From a virus: DNA of 64,000 nt. How positions within the stretch are numbered: the first letter of the stretch is position 1; each line of letters opens with the position of its first letter. This document shows, in pieces, positions 1-8,856 of this stretch. The notes below the pieces were generated by a model. That model was not told where the DNA came from. It made no database searches and saw only the letters and a program-made list of their open reading frames with translations. Made by a program: the position numbers and the translations under genes. The stretch covers positions 1 to 64,000 of the IMG/VR virus record IMGVR_UViG_3300029267_001061; one strand, 5' to 3'.

Positions 1-250
1 GGCACTGGACATTGTCCTCACGAATGGTCAGATCGAGTTGAGGAAGGACATCTGGCCGAAATTCGACAAGCAAGACCGCCAACGTGAACAGATGCTCGCG
101 GTCAACTCATCACTCCAAGCCTCGGCAACCAAGCTCGGCCACGCTGATTCATTCTGGGCCAATGCTATGGTCGCGAAGGGTTTGCTCAAGAAACTACAGC
201 GCTCGAAGAAGAAGAAAAAGCGCGGCGGTTGGGAAGCTCTGACCGACTAG
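1..250 (+). CDS. Terminase large subunit, C-terminal end (partial)
   Basis: The reading frame is open from the window edge (first full codon at position 2) to a stop at 248-250, so the gene begins outside the window. The visible 82 residues contain HADSFWANAMVAKG, which resembles the helix that follows the last catalytic aspartate of terminase nuclease domains, and end in a lysine run (KKKKK) before GGWEALTD. Placement directly before the portal gene is the usual place for the large terminase subunit, the ATPase/nuclease that packages DNA. The call rests mainly on context because the ATPase domain is not in view. A TTG at 38 is possible but I do not believe it is the true start. Confidence 0.55.
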   Translation, partial: ALDIVLTNGQIELRKDIWPKFDKQDRQREQMLAVNSSLQASATKLGHADSFWANAMVAKGLLKKLQRSKKKKKRGGWEALTD

Positions 251-286
251 TTACAATCCCCTGGACTACAAGGAGGTGCCCCCGAC

Positions 287-1684
287 ATGGGAGAAGCCAG
301 AAGTTCTGTTGACATTATCCTAGACGCAGCGGGCGGTATGCAGCAGCCTACTTTGAAGTCAAGCGGTCTAACCAAGGGCGGTCTCGGCGACGCACTCGCA
401 GGACAGCGAGCAGTAAGTGCGCGGGAGATCGAGCAGAAGGAAGCTCGAGACATCTACGAGGGCACTTGGCTCGGGCGAAACTCGGTCGACATCCTGGCGG
501 GCGATATGACTCGTGCAGGGTTCACCGTCGAGATCTCTTCCAACCAGAAGTTAGCCGACTTGGTCAACAAGAAGCTGCGCAAGCTGAAGCTGAAGTTGCG
601 TCTACGCGATATGATCGTGAATGGCCTGATTGATGGGATGGGTTACCTGTCGATCGGATTCAAAGAAGGCCGGTCCATGCAGTTGTGGAGAGAGCCGGAC
701 AAAGTGGAGGACATCCAGTACATCCACGCCTTCACTGACGACGATGTAGACGAGATCGAGCTCAACGAGGACCCGTTCAGCACGGACTTCGGAGAGATCC
801 AGTACTACCACGTATACACGGGCTCAGGCGATACAACTAATAAGGTGCATGGCGACCGAGTCATGCTCTTCCGCCCGTTCCCCCGACACGGCTTTGTACA
901 CGGCAGCTCCATGTACAAGTGGTTGCTCCCCATCATTCAGATCGTGGACAACGCGCAGTGGAGTTTCGGACAGGTCGTGTATCAGCTCGTGTTCAAAGTG
1001 CTCAAGGTCGACATGGACCGATTCACCGCAAAGGCCCTGGAGAAGGGTGTTTCCGAACGTGAGCTCATGAACGCGTTGGCTGACGACATCAATGCACTGA
1101 CCGTCTACGTGATGGACAAGGGAGACGGTGACGAGGGCGAACCGCCTGACACGATCGAGTTCCCTTCGATGTCCGGTTCACTCGGCTCAGTGAAAGATCT
1201 CATCGAGTTCGTCTGGCAATTGGCTTCGGCTGCGACGCGGATGCCCCGATCACACCTCATCGGTAACGAGCAAGGCAAGCTGACCGGTGCAGAGTGGGAT
1301 ACGAGGACCTACTACGCTCGGGTCTCCGGTTTGCAGGAAGAGCACTTGCTGCCGAAGATTGAAGACATCGTGGACCATCTCCTACGGATCGAGGGCAAGG
1401 ATCCGGAAGAGGTTGACTACGAGGTCAAGTTCAATCCGCTGTTCCAGTTGGATGAGAAGACACAGGCTGAAGTTGACAAGCAGCGAGCTGAGACCGACGG
1501 GCTCTACATCGACCGCAATGTCGTTAGCGGCAATGAGGTTCGAGAGCAGAGATTCGGGCTCAAGCCAATGGCTGCCTTGCCTCCTGTGGAGGAAGATGAT
1601 GATGACGACGAGTTCCCGGTTGAAGAGCCTGAGGACGAGGATGTCATCGGCGAGAATGAGGAAGAGCGGGAAGAAGACGAATGA
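287..1684 (+). CDS. Portal protein (DUF1073-type)
   Basis: A 465-residue protein that should form the dodecameric ring at the DNA-entry vertex and dock the terminase. Visible features fitting the DUF1073 portal family are the N-terminal RNSVDILAGDMTRAGF and the middle segment RDMIVNGLIDGMGY. A later segment SAATRMPRSHLIGNEQGKLT is also typical, and is followed by a long helix with YYARVSGLQEEHLLPKI. The last 35 residues are almost all Asp/Glu. The start ATG has a GGAGGTG site 9 bases upstream. The gene lies between the terminase end and the MuF gene, the standard order, and overlaps the next gene by four bases (ATGA). Confidence 0.88.
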   Translation: MGEARSSVDIILDAAGGMQQPTLKSSGLTKGGLGDALAGQRAVSAREIEQKEARDIYEGTWLGRNSVDILAGDMTRAGFTVEISSNQKLADLVNKKLRKLKLKLRLRDMIVNGLIDGMGYLSIGFKEGRSMQLWREPDKVEDIQYIHAFTDDDVDEIELNEDPFSTDFGEIQYYHVYTGSGDTTNKVHGDRVMLFRPFPRHGFVHGSSMYKWLLPIIQIVDNAQWSFGQVVYQLVFKVLKVDMDRFTAKALEKGVSERELMNALADDINALTVYVMDKGDGDEGEPPDTIEFPSMSGSLGSVKDLIEFVWQLASAATRMPRSHLIGNEQGKLTGAEWDTRTYYARVSGLQEEHLLPKIEDIVDHLLRIEGKDPEEVDYEVKFNPLFQLDEKTQAEVDKQRAETDGLYIDRNVVSGNEVREQRFGLKPMAALPPVEEDDDDDEFPVEEPEDEDVIGENEEEREEDE

Positions 1685-4600
1685 AGTTCCCATCCGCAGT
1701 CTCACACGACTACGAGCTACTCCTGAAGGGCTCTGTAATCCCGAGAGTGATGGAGCGGGTTCGAAAGCACTGGCCTCAAGTAGCCAAACTACTTGAACAG
1801 AATCACCAACTACACGAAGGACTATCCTCTGAGGCCGTGACCGACGAATCCGCTCCCCGCCTTGACCTGGATCTCAGCAAAGAGATCCAGAAGGTGCTTG
1901 AGGGAATGAAGCTCGATGTTACCACACAGGCCATCTCCAACGCGGAAGCTGACCGGATGGCCAAGAGCTTCGTGGGGCTCGTGAATCAACGCGTCAACCA
2001 AGATCTGAGTGCTCTCACCAAGCGAAAGTTCATGCAGGGCATCGACGTCCTTGGACTCAGCACCGCAACGGGTCGGGAGCTTACACAGTCCACCCTCTCT
2101 GCTGCAGTGGGTACAAACGTAAGCCTGATCAGGGATCTACCGGTGCGGGGCCAGAAGAAAGTCACAGACATTGTGATGAAAGGCTTCGCTTCGGGCGAAA
2201 GCACCAAGGCGATTGAAGCCCAGCTTTCGGGTGTGGAAGAATTGCTGGGAAAGGACATCGAGCGAATCGCGGTAGACCAGACAGGCAAGATATACGGCGA
2301 TGTGAACAAGATCCGGCAAACCGACGCCGGCTTGAAGACGTACGTCTGGAGTGATGCCGGCGATGGTAGAGTCCGAAATAAGCACAAAGCGTTGGATGGC
2401 CGAGTATTCACATGGGAGAAGGGGGCGCTGAACGGCCTCCACCCCGGTCGGGACTACAGATGCCGCTGTGTAGCGGAGCCGAATCCGGACGAGATTGCCG
2501 ACTTCGGGCGAAGTAAGGACGGCAAGAAGGTGCCGATCCCGGGCGGCAAGAAGCGGAAGAAGAAACCCGTGCCGCAGAAGGGAACACTCGTCAACGAGCT
2601 GGAGGCAATGGGCTTCAGTCCAGCGTTCCCCGATTCACTGCAGGGGCGGAAGGATACACAGCTCTTCCTGGAAGTCTTACGAGACCTGAAGAAGCAGGGG
2701 TACTCGAATACCGACAAGGACGTCATCTTCAAGCTGTTCCAGCCCGAGAAGGCTGTTGAACAGTGGGGTTTCTACTACAACGACGGAAAGACCCGCATGC
2801 TCTCGCTATCCCTGGGCAGGGCCCAGAGAGAATCGGCGAAGGCGATGTTCAAATCAGAGGTGCACGAGATCGCAACGAACAACCGCTGGTGGAACGCCAG
2901 TTCGAAGCTCGACAAGAACTCGGTTGACCACATGCGGTCGATTCTCCGCCATGAGATGGGCCACCACATCACGCACGATCCGCAAATCAAGATGGCGTGG
3001 AGAGATGCGATCATTGAGCTCGCTGGCCCTGACGAGGACAAGATCCGAACATGGGTTCAGCGCAACATCGGGCACTACGCCGCTACCAACGACAATGAGT
3101 GTATGGCCGAGGCCTTCTCACTCTTCACGCACCCCCGATACAAGAAGGGGATGCTGCCCGACTCACTAGAAGACATTCTCCGTAAGGCGAAGACGCCGAA
3201 GAAGGCCAAGAAGAAGCCCACACTGGACTTCCAGAAGATGTACATCCAGGGCGATCTCACTAAGGCCCAGGAGAAGACCCTGCGGCACTGGGTTGTAGAC
3301 GGTCAGGACATGAGGAAGACGTACCGGGGCCTCCGAGTGGAGACGGATAACGCCAGGCGGGCTCTACTGAAAGAGCAGCTGGATGAACTCGAGAAGCTGA
3401 TGGATAACTCCCCCGAATTCGAGGGCACTGTATGGAGAGGTTGGGATGACCTGCCCGAAGACGTCTTCCAGAAGCTGTACAACTCAGACGTGTTCGAGCT
3501 GGATGCCCCCACGTCCTCCACCCTCAACCTGGAGGTCGCGGATCGCTTCATCGACGAGCACTCTCCGACCTCGATCATTATGGAGATGAAGACGAAGCAC
3601 GGTACCCGCATCCCCGACTTCGACCCCGGCCCCCACACATTGAATCAAGAGGAAATCCTGTTGAGGCCCGGAGCCAAGTACCGTGTAGTGGAGCGAGGCC
3701 ACAAGGAGCTGTGGGGCCAACAGGTGCCATACCTGAAAGTGGAGGAAGTCACCGATACCTCGAACTACATGTCCTTCGCCAAGAAGCCGCCTGCTGAGTG
3801 GGCCGCATCCCTGAGTGATGATGAACAGGCTGTAATCCGGGCCTGGTCTAGGAATGACTACAGGGAGATTCGCCGATGGCAGGCCAAGGGGATACGGCCT
3901 GGAGTGAAGCCCCACATTGCGGGGAAGACCTGGGAGATAGAAGAAGTATCCGACATGCTGGAAGCGGCAGTCGATAGGTGTGAACCCTGGAAGGGCAAGG
4001 TATACCGGGGGATCGGCACTGATGACCCCAAGATGCTACAGCGACTCACCAATGGGAAGGTGTTGGAGTGGGATGCGCTGACCAGTGCGTCGAAGTCCAG
4101 GATGGATGGAATCGAGTTCACCTCCCAGTGGGGCCTGAAGAAGAGGCAGATCCTGTTCGAGATTGATCAGGTCTCTGGTGTGGATATCAACCCCGGGCTC
4201 AAGGGGCTAACTGCTCTAGACGAAGCTGAAGTCCTGATGAAGCGGGGCGTCAAGTACCAAGTCGTTGGCAAGCCGAAGAAAGAAACGATCTACGTGCCCA
4301 AGCTCCAGAGACATGACGATATCTGGGTTGTCAAACTCAAGGAGCTGCCTGCAGATTCGCCGATGGGCCAACGATCCTGGGTGTCTACACTCGATGCCCG
4401 AGAACGTGGGGCTCTCCGCAGGATCCAGGAAGGCCGGGTAGTACCAGACGATATGAAGGATGCCTACGAGGCAGCGATCAAACGAGCCCCCACCTTCGAG
4501 GGAGACGTCAATGAGGTAGTCCTGCTCAGCAAGAAGAAGCTCGCTCGGCTAGAGGCAGCTGACTTCATCGACATCGACCAACCGAAGGGCGGAATCATCC

Positions 4601-7569
4601 GCAGCGTCGACATTGGGGATCTGCCCTCGGGAGATGCGAACCACAAAGCAGCCATCATCCGCTACCAGACGAAGAGCGGCATCGACTTGGGTACAGGCGA
4701 TACTGATGCCATCATCAGGAAGGGCGGGCGCTACCAACTGGTCGAGGTCAACCAGAAGAAGTTCAAGAAGCGCCAGGTTGCGGAGTTCGTCTTCCGTGAA
4801 GTCGATCCTTCCGATCCAGCGGTAGGGGCCAAGAAGGCTGCCCGCCAGAAGCTGGCCACTGCGACAACCCCAAGTCCTACGGGCACTAAGCCGCCCATGA
4901 CATTCCACGAAGCCATTGCTACTCCGCCGAAGGCAAAGGTGAAGAGCTCACAGGCAGCTGTGAAGCGGAATTTCAAGGACTACATGGACAACCAGGGCGG
5001 GAAGCAGTGGAAGGAGAGTCTTGACAAGCCACACCAGGATGCTGTGAAGGGATGGCTCTCGGATACGAGGGGTGACGGCACCAGGGGAATCGGCTACATG
5101 GAGATCCGCTCGCTACAGAAGGGGCGGCTAACCGATGTCAGTGACGAGGTTGTTGAGAAGACGAAGAAAGCACTCCGCCAACTGGATGAGGCCCTGGAGT
5201 CTGCCCCTCGCCATGAGGGCACCGTGTACCGCGGCCTACAGATCGACCAGAAGCGGTATGATGACCTGATCAGGCAGACAGCGGTGGAGTTCGATGCTCA
5301 CGCCTCAACTACTCCGGACGACTTCATGGGCTTCAAGTTCGCCACTGAGCGATCCATCCAGGACCTCGACCGAGAGATGTCTGTGGTTATGGAGATTCGT
5401 GGAGTTGAAGGCGCGAAGGTCGGCTGGTATGCGAAGCTCGGCGAGACAGAGGTCGTTCTACCTAAGGGCACTAGGCTGAGACGCGTAGGGGAACCCATCA
5501 TCGAGACCTACAAGCCCAGGAACGGGGTTTCATCGAAGACCATTACCCGCCTGGTGTTTGAGCCGGTAGCAGATGAGGTCGAGTGGAAGAAGCTCACTGC
5601 GATGAAGAGCCCTATGGACAGTAAGACCCAACTGGCTTCCGCTCGGTACCGCTACATCAATGCCCAGGATACCCTTGAACGACTGGAACCGCAGAGGCCG
5701 CGATCACTGAAGGCTCTGGAAGAGGCAAGAGCTGCCGAACCGGGCAGTTGGCACGCCAAGCAGCTTGAGCGGTACGAACTACACTTGAAGCAGATAGATG
5801 AAGCAATCGCCAGAGCCCGCAAGGATGTCGCAACAGCAGATGACGACATCAAGCGGATCCTGAAGACGTGGGATCCCGGTACACCGCCCGCAGTACGGGA
5901 AGCTGTAGAGGAAGCAGTAGAACGAGTCGTCACAACGACGCCGAAGCCAGCGCCGGCGATCGAGGTCATCCCCGAGAATCCTAAGCTCACGGCTCTTCGC
6001 AAGAAGCTGTCCTCAGCAGAGGAGGCCTTGGAGGCGTCGACCGACCCGGATGAGCAAAAGAAGCTGAAGCGCCGGATCCGCAAGTACAAGAGGGAGATCG
6101 CAGCAGAACAGCCGGCCAGCCCTGTAACCAGCGCCCCTTCTACTCCTGCTCCGAAGCCCCAACCCCAGGTTACACCCACAGAAACGCCAACCATCATTGC
6201 CGAAAACCCGAAGGTCACGGCATTGAAGGCGAAGATCGCGGAGGCTGAAGAGATCGCGGGGTCGATCGCCGATCCTGACGAGAAGAAGAAGATCAAGCGA
6301 AAGATCCGGAAATACAAGCGAGACCTGAAGGCGCTTGAAGAGGTACCTGATACGCCGGCGGTCACTACGCCAGGCAAGCTCAAGCTGGGCAAGACGATTG
6401 AGGAACTCGAGGGACAGCTAGAAACCTTCACCGATCCGGATGACCAGAAGAAGATCAAGCGCAAGTTGAGGAAGCTGAAGCGTGAAACGCCTTCGGTGCC
6501 CACTCCCAAACCGGCGCCAGTGGTAACGAGCCCGACTCCAGCACCTGCTCCGGGGCCATTCAAGTTGGGAACAACCATCGAGGAGTTGGAGCAGCAGCTG
6601 AAGGACTATACAGACCCCGAACAACAGAAGAAGATCAAGCGTAAGCTTCGAAAGCTGAAGAGAGCCGGCGGTACGGCCACACCGACAAAGAAACCGACCG
6701 TGACCCAGGCCCCCGAGGCTCCGAAGCCGACCGCGAGAAGAGAAGACCTGCAGTGCAAGTTGGAATCCGTCAAGGATGGCGACCTGCTCTGGGGTGAAGA
6801 GGAAGCGATCGACAGCGCCTGGAACTACACTGGTGTTCAGACCCAGGTCAAACAGAAGCTGACCGAGGATGTCCGGGGCGGCATCAATCCTCCGGGCTCA
6901 CTGCGGAAGGTCACTGACAGAGTCACGTTCCGTGACATGCAGCTTCCCAAGAAGAAGTTCGATGTGGAGATGGTTCAGGCTCAGGTCGACGACATGGCTC
7001 GGGTCATGGACCAGCTGGATCCGGATTACGTGCCCACCAAGAAGATGCGCGGTATCCGATTCCGGAACGAGATCCAGGATGACGGCATCTACCAGGGCAC
7101 ATGGGGTCGATACACATACACCATGAAGCAGGGGGATTGGATGGGGCCGAAGGTTCCGAAAGAGATGGCCCTTACCGCATCCCACAAGCCTTACCAGACG
7201 GGCCTTATGCGGAGCAAGAAGCACCTGAAGGTGGGGAGATCGCCAGCTACACGATCCTTCGTGCGTGACCATGCTTGCTCAGGGCTGGACGGTACATACG
7301 CCGAGATCGGCGCCAGCACGGCAAGGCACGAGCTTGGCCACCACATCTGGTTCAGCATGTCTCCCGGTAAGCAGCAGGAGTTTCGTAGAATATTCCGAAA
7401 GCTCGAGGATGAGAGGAAGGTGAACAGTGTGCTAGGCTACTACGGCGGAACCAACGTGGAGGAAGGATTCGCGGAAGCGTTCTCCCTCTTCACACACAAG
7501 CGGTATCGCCGAGGCGGCGCACTGGGAGCAGAACTCGAAGCTTGCATGGGGAGGTTGTTCCGACGATGA
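1681..7569 (+). CDS. Giant MuF head protein with two HExxH domains and four ADP-ribosyltransferase-like units
   Basis: At 1962 residues this is the largest gene in the window. Residues about 110-275 form a MuF-type head domain ending in YRCRC (C261, C263). Residues 424-428 are HEMGH with E473/E477 downstream, a zinc metallopeptidase signature. Four units of about 180 residues follow (515-692, 703-887, 898-1045, 1108-1297) with ADP-ribosyltransferase signatures. Unit 1 has R586, TSST 611-614 and Q656-x-E658; unit 2 has R776, TSAS 801-804 and E848-x-E850; unit 4 has R1184, STT 1209-1211 and E1255-x-E1257; unit 3 lacks the arginine and has D1007-x-D1009. Four basic helical repeats (1432-1472, 1508-1548, 1565-1602, 1625-1665) are separated by Pro/Thr-rich linkers. 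A second HExxH (HELGH 1883-1887, E1928/E1932) ends the protein, and both peptidase units share AEAFSLFTH. MuF proteins sit inside the head; fused effectors are known from prophage MuF toxins and phage T4 injects the ART Alt. I infer delivery into the host with the DNA. Confidence 0.85.
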   Translation: MKFPSAVSHDYELLLKGSVIPRVMERVRKHWPQVAKLLEQNHQLHEGLSSEAVTDESAPRLDLDLSKEIQKVLEGMKLDVTTQAISNAEADRMAKSFVGLVNQRVNQDLSALTKRKFMQGIDVLGLSTATGRELTQSTLSAAVGTNVSLIRDLPVRGQKKVTDIVMKGFASGESTKAIEAQLSGVEELLGKDIERIAVDQTGKIYGDVNKIRQTDAGLKTYVWSDAGDGRVRNKHKALDGRVFTWEKGALNGLHPGRDYRCRCVAEPNPDEIADFGRSKDGKKVPIPGGKKRKKKPVPQKGTLVNELEAMGFSPAFPDSLQGRKDTQLFLEVLRDLKKQGYSNTDKDVIFKLFQPEKAVEQWGFYYNDGKTRMLSLSLGRAQRESAKAMFKSEVHEIATNNRWWNASSKLDKNSVDHMRSILRHEMGHHITHDPQIKMAWRDAIIELAGPDEDKIRTWVQRNIGHYAATNDNECMAEAFSLFTHPRYKKGMLPDSLEDILRKAKTPKKAKKKPTLDFQKMYIQGDLTKAQEKTLRHWVVDGQDMRKTYRGLRVETDNARRALLKEQLDELEKLMDNSPEFEGTVWRGWDDLPEDVFQKLYNSDVFELDAPTSSTLNLEVADRFIDEHSPTSIIMEMKTKHGTRIPDFDPGPHTLNQEEILLRPGAKYRVVERGHKELWGQQVPYLKVEEVTDTSNYMSFAKKPPAEWAASLSDDEQAVIRAWSRNDYREIRRWQAKGIRPGVKPHIAGKTWEIEEVSDMLEAAVDRCEPWKGKVYRGIGTDDPKMLQRLTNGKVLEWDALTSASKSRMDGIEFTSQWGLKKRQILFEIDQVSGVDINPGLKGLTALDEAEVLMKRGVKYQVVGKPKKETIYVPKLQRHDDIWVVKLKELPADSPMGQRSWVSTLDARERGALRRIQEGRVVPDDMKDAYEAAIKRAPTFEGDVNEVVLLSKKKLARLEAADFIDIDQPKGGIIRSVDIGDLPSGDANHKAAIIRYQTKSGIDLGTGDTDAIIRKGGRYQLVEVNQKKFKKRQVAEFVFREVDPSDPAVGAKKAARQKLATATTPSPTGTKPPMTFHEAIATPPKAKVKSSQAAVKRNFKDYMDNQGGKQWKESLDKPHQDAVKGWLSDTRGDGTRGIGYMEIRSLQKGRLTDVSDEVVEKTKKALRQLDEALESAPRHEGTVYRGLQIDQKRYDDLIRQTAVEFDAHASTTPDDFMGFKFATERSIQDLDREMSVVMEIRGVEGAKVGWYAKLGETEVVLPKGTRLRRVGEPIIETYKPRNGVSSKTITRLVFEPVADEVEWKKLTAMKSPMDSKTQLASARYRYINAQDTLERLEPQRPRSLKALEEARAAEPGSWHAKQLERYELHLKQIDEAIARARKDVATADDDIKRILKTWDPGTPPAVREAVEEAVERVVTTTPKPAPAIEVIPENPKLTALRKKLSSAEEALEASTDPDEQKKLKRRIRKYKREIAAEQPASPVTSAPSTPAPKPQPQVTPTETPTIIAENPKVTALKAKIAEAEEIAGSIADPDEKKKIKRKIRKYKRDLKALEEVPDTPAVTTPGKLKLGKTIEELEGQLETFTDPDDQKKIKRKLRKLKRETPSVPTPKPAPVVTSPTPAPAPGPFKLGTTIEELEQQLKDYTDPEQQKKIKRKLRKLKRAGGTATPTKKPTVTQAPEAPKPTARREDLQCKLESVKDGDLLWGEEEAIDSAWNYTGVQTQVKQKLTEDVRGGINPPGSLRKVTDRVTFRDMQLPKKKFDVEMVQAQVDDMARVMDQLDPDYVPTKKMRGIRFRNEIQDDGIYQGTWGRYTYTMKQGDWMGPKVPKEMALTASHKPYQTGLMRSKKHLKVGRSPATRSFVRDHACSGLDGTYAEIGASTARHELGHHIWFSMSPGKQQEFRRIFRKLEDERKVNSVLGYYGGTNVEEGFAEAFSLFTHKRYRRGGALGAELEACMGRLFRR

Positions 7570-7766
7570 CATCATTCGCGATTCCAGAAGAAGTGATGAA
7601 GGCGGCAGAGGCTGGGAAGTGGGTCTTCCGAGAACGCGTCCCTGAAGGACCATTGAAGCGCTTGCCCAAGTACTGGATCGGAGACGACCCGGACGAAGCG
7701 CCCCGAGATTACGTAGAATGGATTCGACCGGAGGACAACGATGACACAGAACCAGCTGCCCCCTGA
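7566..7766 (+). CDS. Small acidic protein, paralogue of the next gene
   Basis: A 66-residue protein of unknown function. I chose ATG 7566, which overlaps the previous stop (ATGA) and has GGGAGG about 11 bases upstream, over an earlier GTG/ATG in frame. The segment AGKWVFRERVP...KYWIGDDPDEAP recurs in altered form in the next gene (DGKWVFKETQP...EFWYGDDPVDAP), so the two look like a tandem duplication. No membrane segment or known domain is visible. Co-transcribed with the head genes. Confidence 0.7.
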   Translation: MTSFAIPEEVMKAAEAGKWVFRERVPEGPLKRLPKYWIGDDPDEAPRDYVEWIRPEDNDDTEPAAP

Positions 7767-7920
7767 GATCGTACAAGCGATCCGCGACGGGAAGTGGGTA
7801 TTCAAGGAGACCCAGCCTGAGAACCCCCACGATCCTGAGTTCTGGTATGGGGATGACCCGGTAGATGCACCGGATGGCTGGGAAGTGGCGTACGCGCCGA
7901 GGGAGGAGAAGAATGGCTGA
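7741..7920 (+). CDS. Small acidic protein, tandem paralogue
   Basis: A 59-residue protein (MTQNQLPPEIVQAIRDGKWV at its start) overlapping the previous gene by 26 bases and the next by 8. It shares the GKWVF core and the WYGDDP motif with its upstream neighbour. The ribosome site GACCGGAGGACAACG lies just before the ATG. Function unknown; the duplicated pair and overlap suggest that the two products act together. Confidence 0.7.
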   Translation: MTQNQLPPEIVQAIRDGKWVFKETQPENPHDPEFWYGDDPVDAPDGWEVAYAPREEKNG

Positions 7921-8167
7921 GCAGCAAACTGTATGCCCGATGGGGGTAGGACGGCAATGCCGAGGAGAAGACTGCGAGTGGTGGATTTCAAGGCAGACTC
8001 TTGAAGGAACCATCTTCGTGGATGGGAATCTGGAAGGGCCGCTTGTGAGTGGGGGCTGTTCGATGAAGGTGATGGCCCTCTACATGCCGCTTCTCATTCT
8101 TCGGGTTGGGGACATCTCCGGCGGCTTGGGGGGTATCATTAGCGCAGCAACGGAAGGGAGACCCTGA
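7913..8167 (+). CDS. Small cysteine-rich protein
   Basis: An 84-residue protein. ATG 7913 is preceded by GGGAGGAGAAG, whereas the in-frame upstream start has no such site. The N-terminus carries CPMGVGRQCRGEDCEWW, a cysteine cluster that could bind a metal or form disulfides, with a fourth cysteine near residue 50. The C-terminal half is hydrophobic and glycine-rich (LYMPLLILRVGDISGGLGG). Function unknown. Confidence 0.65.
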   Translation: MAEQQTVCPMGVGRQCRGEDCEWWISRQTLEGTIFVDGNLEGPLVSGGCSMKVMALYMPLLILRVGDISGGLGGIISAATEGRP

Positions 8168-8412
8168 TGCCTAAGACGAAAGATGCGGATCGTGCGGAAC
8201 GCTTCGTGGACACGGACCTGAGCTTCATCTCACTGGGTGGAGCCGAGTGCCACAAGTGCAAGCACCTGAACGAAGAGACGAATGACGACGGGGAGGAGAC
8301 CTGCAAAGCCTTCCCTGCCGGGATCCCGGATGACATCATCATCGGCGATACCCTACACCGCGTCCCTGTGGATGGGGACAACGGAATCACGTTCGAGCCA
8401 AGAGATGAATAA
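8167..8412 (+). CDS. Small protein with CxxC-H-C motif
   Basis: An 81-residue protein with the pattern ECHKCKHLNEE...CKAFPAGIPDDII, which I have seen as a recurring small phage and bacterial family whose function I cannot name. The Cys-x2-Cys-x-His plus later Cys could bind zinc. The start ATG overlaps the last base of the previous stop (TGATG). This is the last gene before a strong terminator, so it ends the first transcription block. Confidence 0.7.
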   Translation: MPKTKDADRAERFVDTDLSFISLGGAECHKCKHLNEETNDDGEETCKAFPAGIPDDIIIGDTLHRVPVDGDNGITFEPRDE

Positions 8413-8441
8413 CTAGCACGTCTGTTTCTCTCCTTGTGTTC

Positions 8442-8485
8442 GCGCCCCCCGCGCTTCGGCAACGGGGGCGCCTCTTTGTTTCGTC
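8442..8485 (+). terminator. Rho-independent terminator
   Basis: GCGCCCCC (8442-8449) pairs with GGGGGCGC (8464-8471) around a 14-base loop and is followed by CTCTTTGTTT. It separates the portal/MuF block from the following cassette of exported proteins. Confidence 0.85.
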
Positions 8486-8503
8486 GTAGAAAACTCCGAG
8501 CAG

Positions 8504-8531
8504 TTGAGACCGGCAACTTCATATCTATAAT
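8504..8531 (+). promoter_or_regulatory. Sigma70-like promoter
   Basis: TTGAGA (8504-8509) and a perfect TATAAT (8526-8531) are separated by 16 bases, directly after a terminator and 24 bases before the ATG of the next gene. One mismatch to the consensus -35 box. The layout indicates separate transcription of the 8.5-10.7 kb cassette. Confidence 0.75.
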
Positions 8532-8555
8532 AGCCCTCGAACGGAAGGAGGAGCC

Positions 8556-8837
8556 ATGAGGACGGTTGCATCAATTTCACAGCTAGCGCGTGCAGGGCTA
8601 TTTGCCCATGCAATTCGCAAGGCACAGATCGATGGAAATCACTTCAAGCAGGTTCCTTCGGAAGCATTCGATGACGAGGGCAACCTGGTGAAGTACGTCT
8701 ACGTGAAGTACCTAGGGAAGTTCTTCACGACTGGTCACGAGCGCGAAGATCAGAACGTGGAGTTCTGGCTGGCGGACTCAGCCGAGGTACAGCCTCCTGC
8801 TGGGTTCCAACTTCTGTACAGCCCCCGAACTTCGTAG
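8556..8837 (+). CDS. Hypothetical protein, first gene of promoter-driven cassette
   Basis: A 93-residue soluble-looking protein of unknown function. It starts at ATG 8556 behind GGAAGGAGGAGCC and follows the only strong promoter in the left part of the window. The middle is rich in aromatic and charged residues (YVYVKYLGKFFTTGHERED). No signal peptide, although the next three genes are membrane or exported proteins. Confidence 0.7.
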   Translation: MRTVASISQLARAGLFAHAIRKAQIDGNHFKQVPSEAFDDEGNLVKYVYVKYLGKFFTTGHEREDQNVEFWLADSAEVQPPAGFQLLYSPRTS

Positions 8838-8856
8838 GGCGTAGGAGGTGAATCCC

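Noticed and set aside
5652-6578. 308-codon open frame on the - strand
   Set aside because: It lies wholly within the MuF gene opposite the basic repeats; its Ser/Phe-rich product mirrors the Lys codons. A shadow.
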